From Salmonella enterica subsp. enterica serovar Choleraesuis (lineage in GTDB: Bacteria > Pseudomonadota > Gammaproteobacteria > Enterobacterales > Enterobacteriaceae), in assembly GCA_022846635.1 (NCBI GenBank), contig AP025685.1:1984001-2048000 (forward strand): DNA of 64,000 bases, given 5' to 3'. The notes beneath the pieces are model-generated. The model saw nothing but the letters and a program-made list of their open reading frames with translations, did no database searches and was not told where the DNA came from. The position numbers and the translations under genes are program-made. This document shows positions 56,023-64,000 of this stretch, piece after piece (position 1 is the first letter of the stretch; each line of letters starts with the position of its first letter).

Positions 56023-56268
56023 GTATTTTAACAATTAAAAAATAAAAACATTCCAATATTTAACAAAAGGTTAGCGCATGCAGAATATTGCATTTTAAAT
56101 GCTGTATGAGAACTAATCAGTTGTTATTTGAAGGTGTAATTCGGCTATCGTTATAATTGGTTTGGTGAATCATAAGATGTGATTATGTTAATTTCTGGAT
56201 TATTTGTGGTATTGGATATGTGCAGCGAAAAAAAATACCGGTTAGTCAATTGACTAACCGGCGTTTAC
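55923..56268. other. marR-sotB intergenic region without marC
   Basis: In E. coli the divergent marC gene fills this position. Here only about 250 AT-rich bases separate the mar promoter from the end of sotB, with no ORF. marC is absent from this locus. A GTTAGTCAATTGACTAAC hairpin at 56239-56260 followed by CGG lies just past the sotB stop. Confidence 0.75.
56239..56260 (-). terminator. sotB terminator-like hairpin
   Basis: CCGGTTAGTCA pairs with TGACTAACCGG around ATT, and on the minus strand is followed by TATTTTTTT. Good intrinsic terminator for sotB. Confidence 0.85.
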
Positions 56269-57462
56269 TTAAGGTTGAGTTTGCGTAGCTCCAGTCTCTG
56301 GCCAGCGTCGGAAGATATATATTGACCACAGCAGAGCGGCCAGGGCAGGAATTGCACCAATAAAACCAATATAACCCATACCGATATGCAGGCTGACCTG
56401 GCCACCGACCAGGGCACCTGCACCGATGCCAATATTAAAAATTCCTGAAAATAGCGACATAGCCACATCCGTGGCATCACTGGCCTGGCCGAGTACTTTT
56501 ACCTGCATACCCAGAATTATCATCATAAAGCTGGTGCCCCAGAACAGACCTAGCAACAACAACTCCCAGGCACCTTTAGCGGCCGGTAACAGTGCCAGCA
56601 GGCTTAACATCACCAAACCAATAGCAATATTAATCAGCCCGGATGCATGCAGGTTGCCAAACTTGCTGAAGATAAGGCTGCCGATAATCCCAGCCCCGCC
56701 TAATACCAGCAGCAGCAGGGTCGCAAAGCCAGGGCCCAGGTGTGCGACCTGAATGACAAACGGTTCGATGTAGCTATAGGCCGTATAGTGGGCAGTGACA
56801 ATAACCACAGTCAGCAGATAAATCCCCATCAGCGCCGGGCGGCGACATAATAGCGGCAGGCTTTTCAGCGATCCTGAATGCTCGCTTGGCAGGCGCGGCA
56901 GCAATTTAATAAGGCAGGCCAGAGTCACCATTGCGGCGATTCCGATGACCAGAAAGGAGGTACGCCAACCCATTAGCTGCCCAATCAGACGGCCAAGCGG
57001 CAGGCCGAGTACCATCGCCAGTGCTGTACCGGTCGCAAGCAGGCTGAGTGCCTGCGCTCGCTTACCCGAAGGGGCCATGCGGATGGCCAGCGAAGCGGTT
57101 ATTGACCAGAAAATAGCGTGGGCAAAAGCGATACCAATCCGGCTAATGACCAGAACGGTAAAACTCCATGCCAGATAAGAGAGCAAATGGCTGGCAATAA
57201 AGAGTATGAAGATACCGATAAGCAGCTTTCGGCGCTCGACCTGGCTTGTCAGCAGCATAAATGGGAGAGATGCCAGGGCTACTACCCAGGCATAAATCGT
57301 CAGCATCAGCCCGACATCGGCCGTCCGCATCTGGAAGCTCTGGGCAATGTCCGACAGCAAACCTACCGGTACAAATTCAGTCGTATTAAAAATGAAGGCC
57401 GCCACTGCCATAGTGACGACCCGCAGCCACGCAGTGCGGCGCGAAACGGTCTCAGGTGCCAT
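56269..57462 (-). CDS. sotB: Sugar efflux transporter SotB
   Basis: A 397-residue 12-helix MFS exporter near-identical in pattern to E. coli SotB (YdeA), which exports arabinose and IPTG. Blocks include [35 protein letters not shown] and [14 protein letters not shown]. The ATG at 57462 gives the E. coli-like N-terminus ([12 protein letters not shown]); the longer frame to 57489 is rejected. Confidence 0.95.
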   Translation of the reverse strand: MAPETVSRRTAWLRVVTMAVAAFIFNTTEFVPVGLLSDIAQSFQMRTADVGLMLTIYAWVVALASLPFMLLTSQVERRKLLIGIFILFIASHLLSYLAWSFTVLVISRIGIAFAHAIFWSITASLAIRMAPSGKRAQALSLLATGTALAMVLGLPLGRLIGQLMGWRTSFLVIGIAAMVTLACLIKLLPRLPSEHSGSLKSLPLLCRRPALMGIYLLTVVIVTAHYTAYSYIEPFVIQVAHLGPGFATLLLLVLGGAGIIGSLIFSKFGNLHASGLINIAIGLVMLSLLALLPAAKGAWELLLLGLFWGTSFMMIILGMQVKVLGQASDATDVAMSLFSGIFNIGIGAGALVGGQVSLHIGMGYIGFIGAIPALAALLWSIYIFRRWPETGATQTQP

Positions 57463-57540
57463 AAATATCCGCAAAAAATAAAGTAACAACTTTGTTGATC
57501 ATAAAGCTAACTGGCGCAGATAACAGCTATTTTGTGATCG

Positions 57541-58416
57541 TTATCTCATTTCGTTGGGTTCTGGCGTCGGGAGAAGTGCCCGCAGAGCTTCAAGCTGGCG
57601 GGTGGATGCATCACGCCGCCATATAAGCCAGGTGGTTAGCCAGCGCCATTGAGGGGCCAGGGGCCAGACGCTTGCCTGATGGCTGCCGGGCATACTTTCC
57701 AGCATCGAGCGCGGCATCAACGCAATACCGGCACCAGCCACAACACACGCCAGCATGCCGTGGTATGACTCCATTTCGTGGATCTTCCCCGGGATTGCGT
57801 TTTCTGTCTGAAACCAGTGTTCGAGATGGCGGCGATAGGAGCAGTCGGCCCGAAACGCATAAACTGGAATGCCATTTGCCTGGGCGGGAGAGTGGATAGG
57901 GGATTGGGACAGAGGGGCCACAATAACCATTTCTTCTTTAAAAACAGCCTGTCCGTCCAGGGCCGGGTGATGGAGCGGCCCATCGACAAAAGCAGCCCCC
58001 AGCCGTCCGTCCAGAACGCCATCGATCATCTGCCCGGAAGAGCCGGTCGACAATGCCAGATCTACCTTTGGATAGCGTTGATTAAATTCGGCCAGTACTG
58101 ATGGAATGCGCACCGCCGCCGTACTTTCCAGCGAACCAAGTGCCAGTATGCCCTGAGGCTCATCTCCAGACACCGCGCCTCGAGCTTCATCAACCAGTTG
58201 TAAAATCTGACGGCTGTAGTGCAGGAAGCTGTGGCCCGCGGGTGAAAGCCGCAGACGCTGATTTTCGCGAATAAACAGCGCTACGCCGAGGTCTTCCTCT
58301 AGCTGACGGATGCGGGTTGTCAGGTTAGAGGGAACCCGATGGACGGCGCGAGCTGCGGCGGTGATGCTGCCGGTTTCGGCTACTGCGTTGAACATCTCAA
58401 GCTGAACAAGATCCAT
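57541..58416 (-). CDS. yneJ: LysR-family regulator YneJ (PtrR)
   Basis: A 291-residue LysR regulator, close to E. coli YneJ/PtrR, which controls the divergent sad-glsB genes in putrescine and glutamate use. The N-terminal helix-turn-helix is [20 protein letters not shown]. Effector-domain block [20 protein letters not shown] is conserved. It is divergent from sad with under 100 bases between starts. Confidence 0.94.
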   Translation of the reverse strand: MDLVQLEMFNAVAETGSITAAARAVHRVPSNLTTRIRQLEEDLGVALFIRENQRLRLSPAGHSFLHYSRQILQLVDEARGAVSGDEPQGILALGSLESTAAVRIPSVLAEFNQRYPKVDLALSTGSSGQMIDGVLDGRLGAAFVDGPLHHPALDGQAVFKEEMVIVAPLSQSPIHSPAQANGIPVYAFRADCSYRRHLEHWFQTENAIPGKIHEMESYHGMLACVVAGAGIALMPRSMLESMPGSHQASVWPLAPQWRWLTTWLIWRRDASTRQLEALRALLPTPEPNEMR

Positions 58417-58511
58417 GGCGTTCTCATATTGTGAATAACTTGCTTAAGATTATTCATTTTTCATTTGGTACAGGCAAGGATAGTCTCAATTGCACTCAAA
58501 AGGAGGACACA

Positions 58512-59897
58512 ATGACCATATCACCTGCAACTCACGCTATCTCCGTTAACCCTGCCACCGGCGAGCAGCTCAATGCCTGGCCGCTGGCGAACGCTCAACA
58601 AGTTGATGAAGCAATCCAGGCCGCTGATACCGGTTTTCGCATCTGGCGTCGCCGTTCTATTGGTGAACGAGCTGCGACGTTGCGCACGTTAGGCGAGCTG
58701 CTGCGCCAGAACTGCGAAGCGATGGCGCAGATGATTGCGGCGGAAATGGGCAAGCCAATCGGACAGGCCAGAGCTGAGGTGATTAAGTCAGCAGGTTTAT
58801 GCGACTGGTATGCGGAAAATGGCCCGCGCATGCTGGCAACCCAGGCGACAAGCGTTGGCCCTGAAGCCGTCACTGAATTTCGCCCTCTGGGGCCGGTACT
58901 GGCAGTTATGCCGTGGAACTTTCCGGTGTGGCAGGTACTGCGCGGCGCGGTGCCCATTCTGTTAACCGGCAATAGTTATCTGCTTAAGCATGCGCCTAAC
59001 GTAATGGGCTGCGCTTACCTGTTGCAGGAAATTATCGGTCGCGCCGGATTCCCGGCAGGTGCTTTTGGCGTAGTAAATGCCACGACTGAAAGCGTCAGCC
59101 AGATGATTAAAGACCCGCGTATTGCGGCCGTTACCGTCACGGGCAGTGTGCGTGCCGGTGCTGCAATTGGCGCTCAGGCGGGGGCGGCTTTGAAAAAATG
59201 CGTGCTGGAATTAGGCGGTAGCGATCCATTTATCGTGCTGGCCGATGCCGACCTGGATGCCGCGGTCGCCGCAGCCATTGCCGGGCGTTATCAGAATAGT
59301 GGCCAGGTTTGTGCAGCGGCTAAACGCTTTATCATCGAACGTCCGGTCTACCGTGAGTTTATTCGCCGTTTTGTGTCCGCAGCCCAGGCGCTGCAAATGG
59401 GTAATCCTACCGATGAACAGAACTATGTCGGACCAATGGCTCGCTATGACCTGCGCGATGAGCTGCACGATCAGGTGAGCCGTAGCCTGGCTCAGGGGGC
59501 GAAGCTGGCGCTGGGAGGCGAGAAAGTTAGCGGCAGCGGTAATTATTATCTGCCGACGGTACTCACCGATGTTACTCCGGATATGACAGCGTTCCGAGAA
59601 GAGCTATTTGGCCCGGTAGCCGCTATTTGCGAGGCTCGCGATGCGGCACACGCTTTGGAGCTGGCTAACAACAGTGAATTTGGCTTATCGGCCACGATTT
59701 ATAGCGCAGATGAGCAGGCGGCGTTAAAAATGGCCGAGGACATGGAGTGTGGCGGGGTATTTATTAATGGCTATAGCGCCAGCGATCCGCGCGTTGCCTT
59801 TGGTGGCGTGAAAAAAAGTGGCTTTGGCCGCGAATTGGCCCAGTTCGGGTTGCTCGAATTCTGTAATGTTCAAACGGTGTGGCGTAACCGCCGCTGA
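58512..59897 (+). CDS. sad: Succinate semialdehyde dehydrogenase Sad
   Basis: A 461-residue NAD(P)+-dependent aldehyde dehydrogenase close to E. coli Sad (YneI). It oxidises succinate semialdehyde to succinate late in putrescine or GABA breakdown. The catalytic Glu is in LELGGSDPF, Cys in [12 protein letters not shown], and the cofactor segment is [15 protein letters not shown] precedes the ATG at 58512; the longer frame to 58431 is rejected. Confidence 0.96.
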   Translation: MTISPATHAISVNPATGEQLNAWPLANAQQVDEAIQAADTGFRIWRRRSIGERAATLRTLGELLRQNCEAMAQMIAAEMGKPIGQARAEVIKSAGLCDWYAENGPRMLATQATSVGPEAVTEFRPLGPVLAVMPWNFPVWQVLRGAVPILLTGNSYLLKHAPNVMGCAYLLQEIIGRAGFPAGAFGVVNATTESVSQMIKDPRIAAVTVTGSVRAGAAIGAQAGAALKKCVLELGGSDPFIVLADADLDAAVAAAIAGRYQNSGQVCAAAKRFIIERPVYREFIRRFVSAAQALQMGNPTDEQNYVGPMARYDLRDELHDQVSRSLAQGAKLALGGEKVSGSGNYYLPTVLTDVTPDMTAFREELFGPVAAICEARDAAHALELANNSEFGLSATIYSADEQAALKMAEDMECGGVFINGYSASDPRVAFGGVKKSGFGRELAQFGLLEFCNVQTVWRNRR

Positions 59898-60009
59898 TAA
59901 CCTCTGGCTACTCAATACGAAACTCCCGTCAAACGAGGCGGGAATTTCGTTTGCCAGCCGCCATTCGCTCTCTTTATACTGCCGCCCGGCATTTTCCCTT
60001 CAGGAGCTA

Positions 60010-60939
60010 ATGGTGTCTTCAGTTCTTAGTAACGCACTGCTGGCGTCTATCCTCGATAAAGTTCGGCCTTTAACCCATCAGGGTAAAGTGGCGGACTATA
60101 TTCCGGCGCTGGCCAGCATCTCTTCCGACAAACTTGGTATTGCCGTTTGTACCATTGATGGTGTCTGCTACCACGCGGGAGATGCACTGGAGCGATTTTC
60201 TATTCAGTCCATCTCCAAGGTGCTGAGCCTGGTTGTGGCAATGTCACTGTATGAGGAAGATAAAATCTGGCAGCGGGTTGGCAAAGACCCTTCAGGCCAG
60301 CCATTCAACTCGCTGGTACAGCTGGAGCTGGAGCAGGGTAAACCCCGGAATCCTTTTATTAATGCCGGGGCTTTAGTGGTTTGCGACATGCTGCAAAGTC
60401 GCCTCAGCGCACCTCGCCAGCGCATGCTGGAAGTGGTGCGCGAGCTGGCAGGCGTAGATAGTCTTATCTATGACACTCAGGTGGCTCGTTCAGAGTTCGA
60501 GCATGCGGATCGGAATGCGGCTATTGCATATCTGATGAAGTCTTTCGGTAATTTCGATAATGACGTGATTACCGTACTGCAAAATTACTTCCATTACTGC
60601 GCCCTTAAGATGAGTTGCGTAGAGTTGGCCAGCAGCTTTCTGTTTCTGGCAAATCAGGGCAAAGCCCCGGCGCTGGCAAAACCGGTGATAACTCCGGTAC
60701 AGGCACGCCAGGTCAATGCGCTGATGGCCACCAGCGGTATGTATGAAAACTCCGGTGAGTTTGCCTGGCGGGTAGGGATGCCGGGTAAATCTGGGGTTGG
60801 CGGCGGTATCATCGCCATTGTTCCGCATGAGATGTCGATAGCGGTCTGGAGCCCGGCTCTGGATAAAGCCGGTAACTCACTGGCTGGCGTGGCAGCCCTG
60901 GAATTGCTTGCTGATGAGATTGGCCGCTCAATTTTTTAG
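60010..60939 (+). CDS. glsB: Glutaminase 2 (GlsB)
   Basis: A 309-residue serine-dependent beta-lactamase-fold glutaminase, same length class as E. coli GlsB (YneH). It turns glutamine into glutamate and ammonia. The Ser-x-x-Lys motif is in [12 protein letters not shown], with [10 protein letters not shown] and [12 protein letters not shown] following. AGGAG lies five bases before the ATG at 60010. It forms a likely operon with sad and yneG. Confidence 0.96.
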   Translation: MVSSVLSNALLASILDKVRPLTHQGKVADYIPALASISSDKLGIAVCTIDGVCYHAGDALERFSIQSISKVLSLVVAMSLYEEDKIWQRVGKDPSGQPFNSLVQLELEQGKPRNPFINAGALVVCDMLQSRLSAPRQRMLEVVRELAGVDSLIYDTQVARSEFEHADRNAAIAYLMKSFGNFDNDVITVLQNYFHYCALKMSCVELASSFLFLANQGKAPALAKPVITPVQARQVNALMATSGMYENSGEFAWRVGMPGKSGVGGGIIAIVPHEMSIAVWSPALDKAGNSLAGVAALELLADEIGRSIF

Positions 60940-60961
60940 CGGTTCATGACAAGAGGTAACA

Positions 60962-61315
60962 ATGAATAGCGATACTCTTTTTCAACGTCTGGCGCGCTCT
61001 CCGTTTCGCCAGCGTTTTCATCTGGGTGCTAAAGAACGCCAGTATTGCATGGACAAAGGCCCGGACGTTATTGATAGCCATGCGGCGGATTTTATTGCCA
61101 CTCGTCTGGCCCCTGCGCATCCGGCTAATGATGGAAAGCAGACGCCGATGCGCGGTCATCCGGTTTTTATCGCCCAGCACGCCACGGCAACCTGCTGCCG
61201 GGGTTGCCTGGAAAAATGGCATAATATTCCTCAGGGTACCGAGCTTAGCGCTGCGCGCCAGCGCTATGTAGTTAGCGTTATCCACCGCTGGCTGGTTGAA
61301 GAGATGAACCGCTGA
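60962..61315 (+). CDS. yneG: DUF4186 protein YneG
   Basis: A 117-residue protein matching E. coli YneG (DUF4186). A likely metal site is seen: HAADFIATRLAPAHPANDGK, HPVFIAQHATATCCRGCLEK. The GHPVFIAQHATATCCRGC motif defines the family. It is 22 bases downstream of glsB and probably co-transcribed. Function is unknown. Confidence 0.92.
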   Translation: MNSDTLFQRLARSPFRQRFHLGAKERQYCMDKGPDVIDSHAADFIATRLAPAHPANDGKQTPMRGHPVFIAQHATATCCRGCLEKWHNIPQGTELSAARQRYVVSVIHRWLVEEMNR

Positions 61316-61566
61316 GTCGTCAGGCCTCATCTATGTGATGTTGTCACTTATTTTGCGGCCGGACACCTCGCCTCGCCATCATTTACAGCGCTGACAACTA
61401 TCCAATATGCTATTTTAATTCAGGCTATTTGCCAGATTATCAAACGGCTACAAACCGGGTGAAAACGCGCCAGATATCAAACTAACTCTGTAATATACTT
61501 AATATTTCTGATATACAATTTTCTACGTAATACGCTTACTTCTGATATTAATCCACGGGTACGACG
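61316..61566. other. Promoter region of the GAF-GGDEF gene
   Basis: About 250 bases, AT-rich towards the gene, with a TAATATACTTAATAT-type promoter-like run near 61490-61505. No gene. Confidence 0.5.
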
Positions 61567-62529
61567 ATGGAAATTGCTGAAAAACCGCTCAATGAAGCGC
61601 AAAGGCTGTGTTCTTTACGAGAGTCCGGCTTGCTGGATGTACCGCCTTCGGAACGTTTTGACCGCCTGACCCGTATTGCCCAGCGGCTGTTTAATCTGCC
61701 CATTGCGCTGGTAAGCCTGGTTGATTCAGACCGGCTATGGTTCACCGCCAGCACTGGCCTCGATTGCCGCGAAGCTCCCCGCGATGTATCTTTCTGTTCC
61801 CACACCATTCTGCATAACAAACCCTTCATCGTTAATGACGCCCTCAAAGATCCGCGTTTTTTTGATAATCCCTGGGTGTTAGGAGAGAACAACGTTCGTT
61901 TTTATGCCGGGTGTCCATTGCGCCTGCCTGATGGGGCGGTAGCCGGTGCCTTCTGTCTGGTCGATAACAAACCTCGCGATTTTTCTGACGAGGACGTGGC
62001 GGCGCTATGTGACCTGGCAGCTATCGTTGAAGACGAATTTGCCGCGCTAAATATCGCGACTATCGATGAGCTTACTCAGCTGTTTAACCGTCGCGGGTTC
62101 TTTGGTTTGAGCAACTACGCACTGGCCAGTGCCGTTCGTCGCGCCGGGGATTTGAGCCTTGGGTTTATCGATCTGGATGATTTCAAAAAAATTAACGATA
62201 ACTACGGGCACGAGCAGGGCGATCACGCGCTGGTGCACATGGCGTCGATGATGCGCCAAACCTTCAGAGAAACGGATATTCTGGCTCGTATCGGCGGTGA
62301 TGAATTTTGCGTACTGTTTGCCGATACTCCGGAAAATGGGGCATGGATCGCCATGACCTGTCTGGAGGAGAGGATTGCTGATTTTAATGCTCGCAATAAC
62401 TATCCCTGGAAACTGGCTTTTTCATGGGGAATTGAGCCTTTCGACGGCGCGCAACATGAAACGCTTGAGGCGCTGTTAAAAGCTGCGGATGAGCGTATGT
62501 ACGATATGAAGCATCAGCATCGCCGCTAA
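61567..62529 (+). CDS. GAF-GGDEF diguanylate cyclase
   Basis: A 320-residue soluble enzyme. The GAF sensor domain covers about residues 25-160 (ALVSLVDSDRLWFTA; VSFCSHTILHNKPFIVNDA). The GGDEF domain covers 165-318, with the intact active site RIGGDEFCVLF and a product-inhibition site RETD five residues before it. It should make cyclic di-GMP under control of a small ligand or redox signal. The E. coli gene after yneG is a membrane-bound cyclase (yneF); this one has a different sensor and is not its orthologue. Confidence 0.9.
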   Translation: MEIAEKPLNEAQRLCSLRESGLLDVPPSERFDRLTRIAQRLFNLPIALVSLVDSDRLWFTASTGLDCREAPRDVSFCSHTILHNKPFIVNDALKDPRFFDNPWVLGENNVRFYAGCPLRLPDGAVAGAFCLVDNKPRDFSDEDVAALCDLAAIVEDEFAALNIATIDELTQLFNRRGFFGLSNYALASAVRRAGDLSLGFIDLDDFKKINDNYGHEQGDHALVHMASMMRQTFRETDILARIGGDEFCVLFADTPENGAWIAMTCLEERIADFNARNNYPWKLAFSWGIEPFDGAQHETLEALLKAADERMYDMKHQHRR

Positions 62530-62733
62530 CCATTATTTTGTGTACCTCGAGCCCACTGTAAATTAGCGATGTGGGCTTATCTAATCTAACTACTTGTTTA
62601 ATAATGTATTTACGCAATATTCATTGTGAGGCGCTGACTTTAACACCCTGATTAGTTACAACATACTTATGGTGTTTATATAATTCCTGCATTAAACACC
62701 CTGCGCGCTGTAAATTCTCTAGCCTGACAGAGG

Positions 62734-64000
62734 TCAACGGGCGGCTTTTAACCGACGCCATAGCGTCGTGCGACTGATTCCAAGCGCCTGTGCGGCTGCG
62801 GAATGATTCCCCTGATAACGAGCCAGGACTTCATTGGCATCTTCGGTTTCGGGAATGGCGGCTATCGGCTCATAGAGTTCAGGAAAGAGGCGCTCAAAAG
62901 GCAGCGTTGCAGATTGCTGGTGCACCCGGACATACAGACACATCCGCTCAGCCATATTGCGCAATTCACGCACGTTTCCCGGCCATTGATAATGGCTAAA
63001 ACGGCTTAACAATCTTTCGAATGCGGCAACCGCATGAGGAATATCAGACGGATGTTCGCAAAACTGACGGATAAAGCTTTTGGCCAGCAGGGGGAGATCC
63101 GCACGCCGCTCCCTTAATGGCGGGACTGCAAGACGCAGTGCGCTAAGTCGATAGAACAGGTCGGGGCGAAAACGGTTGTGGCGCATACCTGCCGCGAGCG
63201 AATTATGGGTCGCGCTAATAATCCGAATCCTGACCGGTAATGGCTGATGTCCGCCGACCCGGGTAACACATTTCTCTTCCAATACCCGCAATAGCCGGGT
63301 TTGTAACTCGTGGGGCATCTCGCCGATTTCATCAAGAAAGAGCGTGCCGCCATCTGCCACTTCAATCAGCCCCGGCTTTCCGCCGCGCCGCGAACCGGTA
63401 AAAGCGCCATCTTCATAACCAAAGAGTTCTGCTTCCAGCAGGCTGGCCGACAGCGCACCGCAGTTGACCGCAATAAAAGGCGCAGGCTGGTAATTTTCAC
63501 CATATGCAGACCAGAGCTGATGTACCGCCTGGGCGATGAGTTCTTTGCCGGTTCCGGTTTCCCCTTCAATGAGCAGGGCCCCGTTGGAGCGGCTAAACAG
63601 TTTTATATCCTCCCGCAGCTGGATTATCGACGGAGAGTCGCCAAGCAGATCCATGAGTTGATAACGGACATCCGGCTGGCGCTGCCGGGCCTGATGGCGG
63701 CGCATTGCGCTGCTATGCGCCACCTGCGCTGCGTCCAGCGCATCGGCAAATGCTTTACGTACCGTTGCGGCAGAATAGAGAAAAATACCGGTCAATCCCA
63801 TTTGCTGGGCCAGCTGGGTAATCAAACCGGCTCCAACCACGGCCCTTATCCCGGTATCTTTAAGCTGTGCCAGAAGGGTGCGAGCATCATCTTCGGTTTC
63901 ATAGCTGTAGTAATTAATTTTCAGGTTAAACGCATCTGCAAATTCGATTAGCGGTTCTGGCGAGTTTTTATAAGTAATTAGCGCGACTTCTGGGCTGAAG
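62734..64000 (-). CDS. prpR: PrpR-like sigma-54 activator (5' end outside window)
   Basis: The frame runs from TAA-side 62734 to the window edge, about 420 residues visible. The C-terminal two-thirds is an AAA+ domain (Walker A GETGTGKE, sigma-54 contact GAFTGSRRGG, Walker B GGTLFLDEIGEMP) and a Fis-type helix-turn-helix (NHSAAAQALGISRTTLWRRL). The visible N-terminal part (ITYKNSPEPLIEF; GIRAVVGAGLITQLAQQMG) fits PrpR_N, which senses 2-methylcitrate. PrpR activates the prpBCDE propionate genes, expected beyond the window. A related enzyme-linked activator is possible. Confidence 0.85.
   Translation of the reverse strand, partial: FSPEVALITYKNSPEPLIEFADAFNLKINYYSYETEDDARTLLAQLKDTGIRAVVGAGLITQLAQQMGLTGIFLYSAATVRKAFADALDAAQVAHSSAMRRHQARQRQPDVRYQLMDLLGDSPSIIQLREDIKLFSRSNGALLIEGETGTGKELIAQAVHQLWSAYGENYQPAPFIAVNCGALSASLLEAELFGYEDGAFTGSRRGGKPGLIEVADGGTLFLDEIGEMPHELQTRLLRVLEEKCVTRVGGHQPLPVRIRIISATHNSLAAGMRHNRFRPDLFYRLSALRLAVPPLRERRADLPLLAKSFIRQFCEHPSDIPHAVAAFERLLSRFSHYQWPGNVRELRNMAERMCLYVRVHQQSATLPFERLFPELYEPIAAIPETEDANEVLARYQGNHSAAAQALGISRTTLWRRLKAAR

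Overview
The window is a chromosomal segment of an Enterobacteriaceae species. Nearly every housekeeping gene has a close Escherichia coli or Salmonella counterpart: fnr, ogt, uspE, mlc, marRAB, proP, dcp, speG, tqsA, mdtJI, asr, glsB and sad. Proteins differ from E. coli at a moderate level and gene order is rearranged in blocks, so this is a relative rather than E. coli itself. The genus cannot be fixed from the sequence alone. No rRNA, tRNA or CRISPR array was found.

Layout. (1) 1-3491: the end of a prophage (tail fibre and its assembly protein), a consensus LexA box with a micro-ORF, a G-tract repeat block of integrase-arm type, then about 1.8 kb of decayed DNA. (2) 3.5-10.5 kb: an orphan cadB-like antiporter, the uspE-fnr-ogt group, smrA, pptA and a ybiV-like sugar phosphatase. 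(3) 10.5-33.8 kb: a long stretch matching the E. coli tqsA-to-dcp region, with the Salmonella-type OsmU betaine importer (osmVWXY) beside clcB. The ynfE-dmsD operon here has lost its electron-transfer (ynfG) and membrane-anchor (ynfH) genes. (4) 33.5-39.7 kb: a small integrated island in the 3' end of dcp. It is bounded by a 253-bp direct duplication of the dcp end (12 mismatches, 11 synonymous). It carries a decayed integrase, an I78-type peptidase inhibitor under a perfect dyad, an IS3-family element with a nonsense mutation, and two AT-rich membrane O-acyltransferases. (5) 39.7-51.5 kb: a patchwork of small envelope and stress genes (cspH-like, lipoproteins, a TonB-C lipoprotein, a choloylglycine-hydrolase-family protein, yicG, a porin, ydiH, yeaQ, yqaE, proP, a KTSC protein, ydfZ). 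(6) 51.6-64 kb: tam, ydeE, eamA, marBAR (without marC), sotB, yneJ, sad, glsB, yneG, a GAF-GGDEF cyclase and the C-terminal part of a PrpR-like sigma-54 activator cut by the window edge.

Themes. Anaerobic control (fnr, the ynfE-type reductase with its Tat chaperone, ydfZ), osmotic and acid stress (osmU, proP, asr, a cadB-like antiporter, glutaminase) and efflux (mdtJI, ynfM, mar regulon, sotB, eamA, ydeE) dominate. The most interesting non-core feature is the dcp island. Its right end shares a 39-bp element with the end of the prophage at 1.6 kb, and its main cargo looks like surface-modification (lysogenic conversion) genes. I saw no convincing new defence or biosynthetic system.
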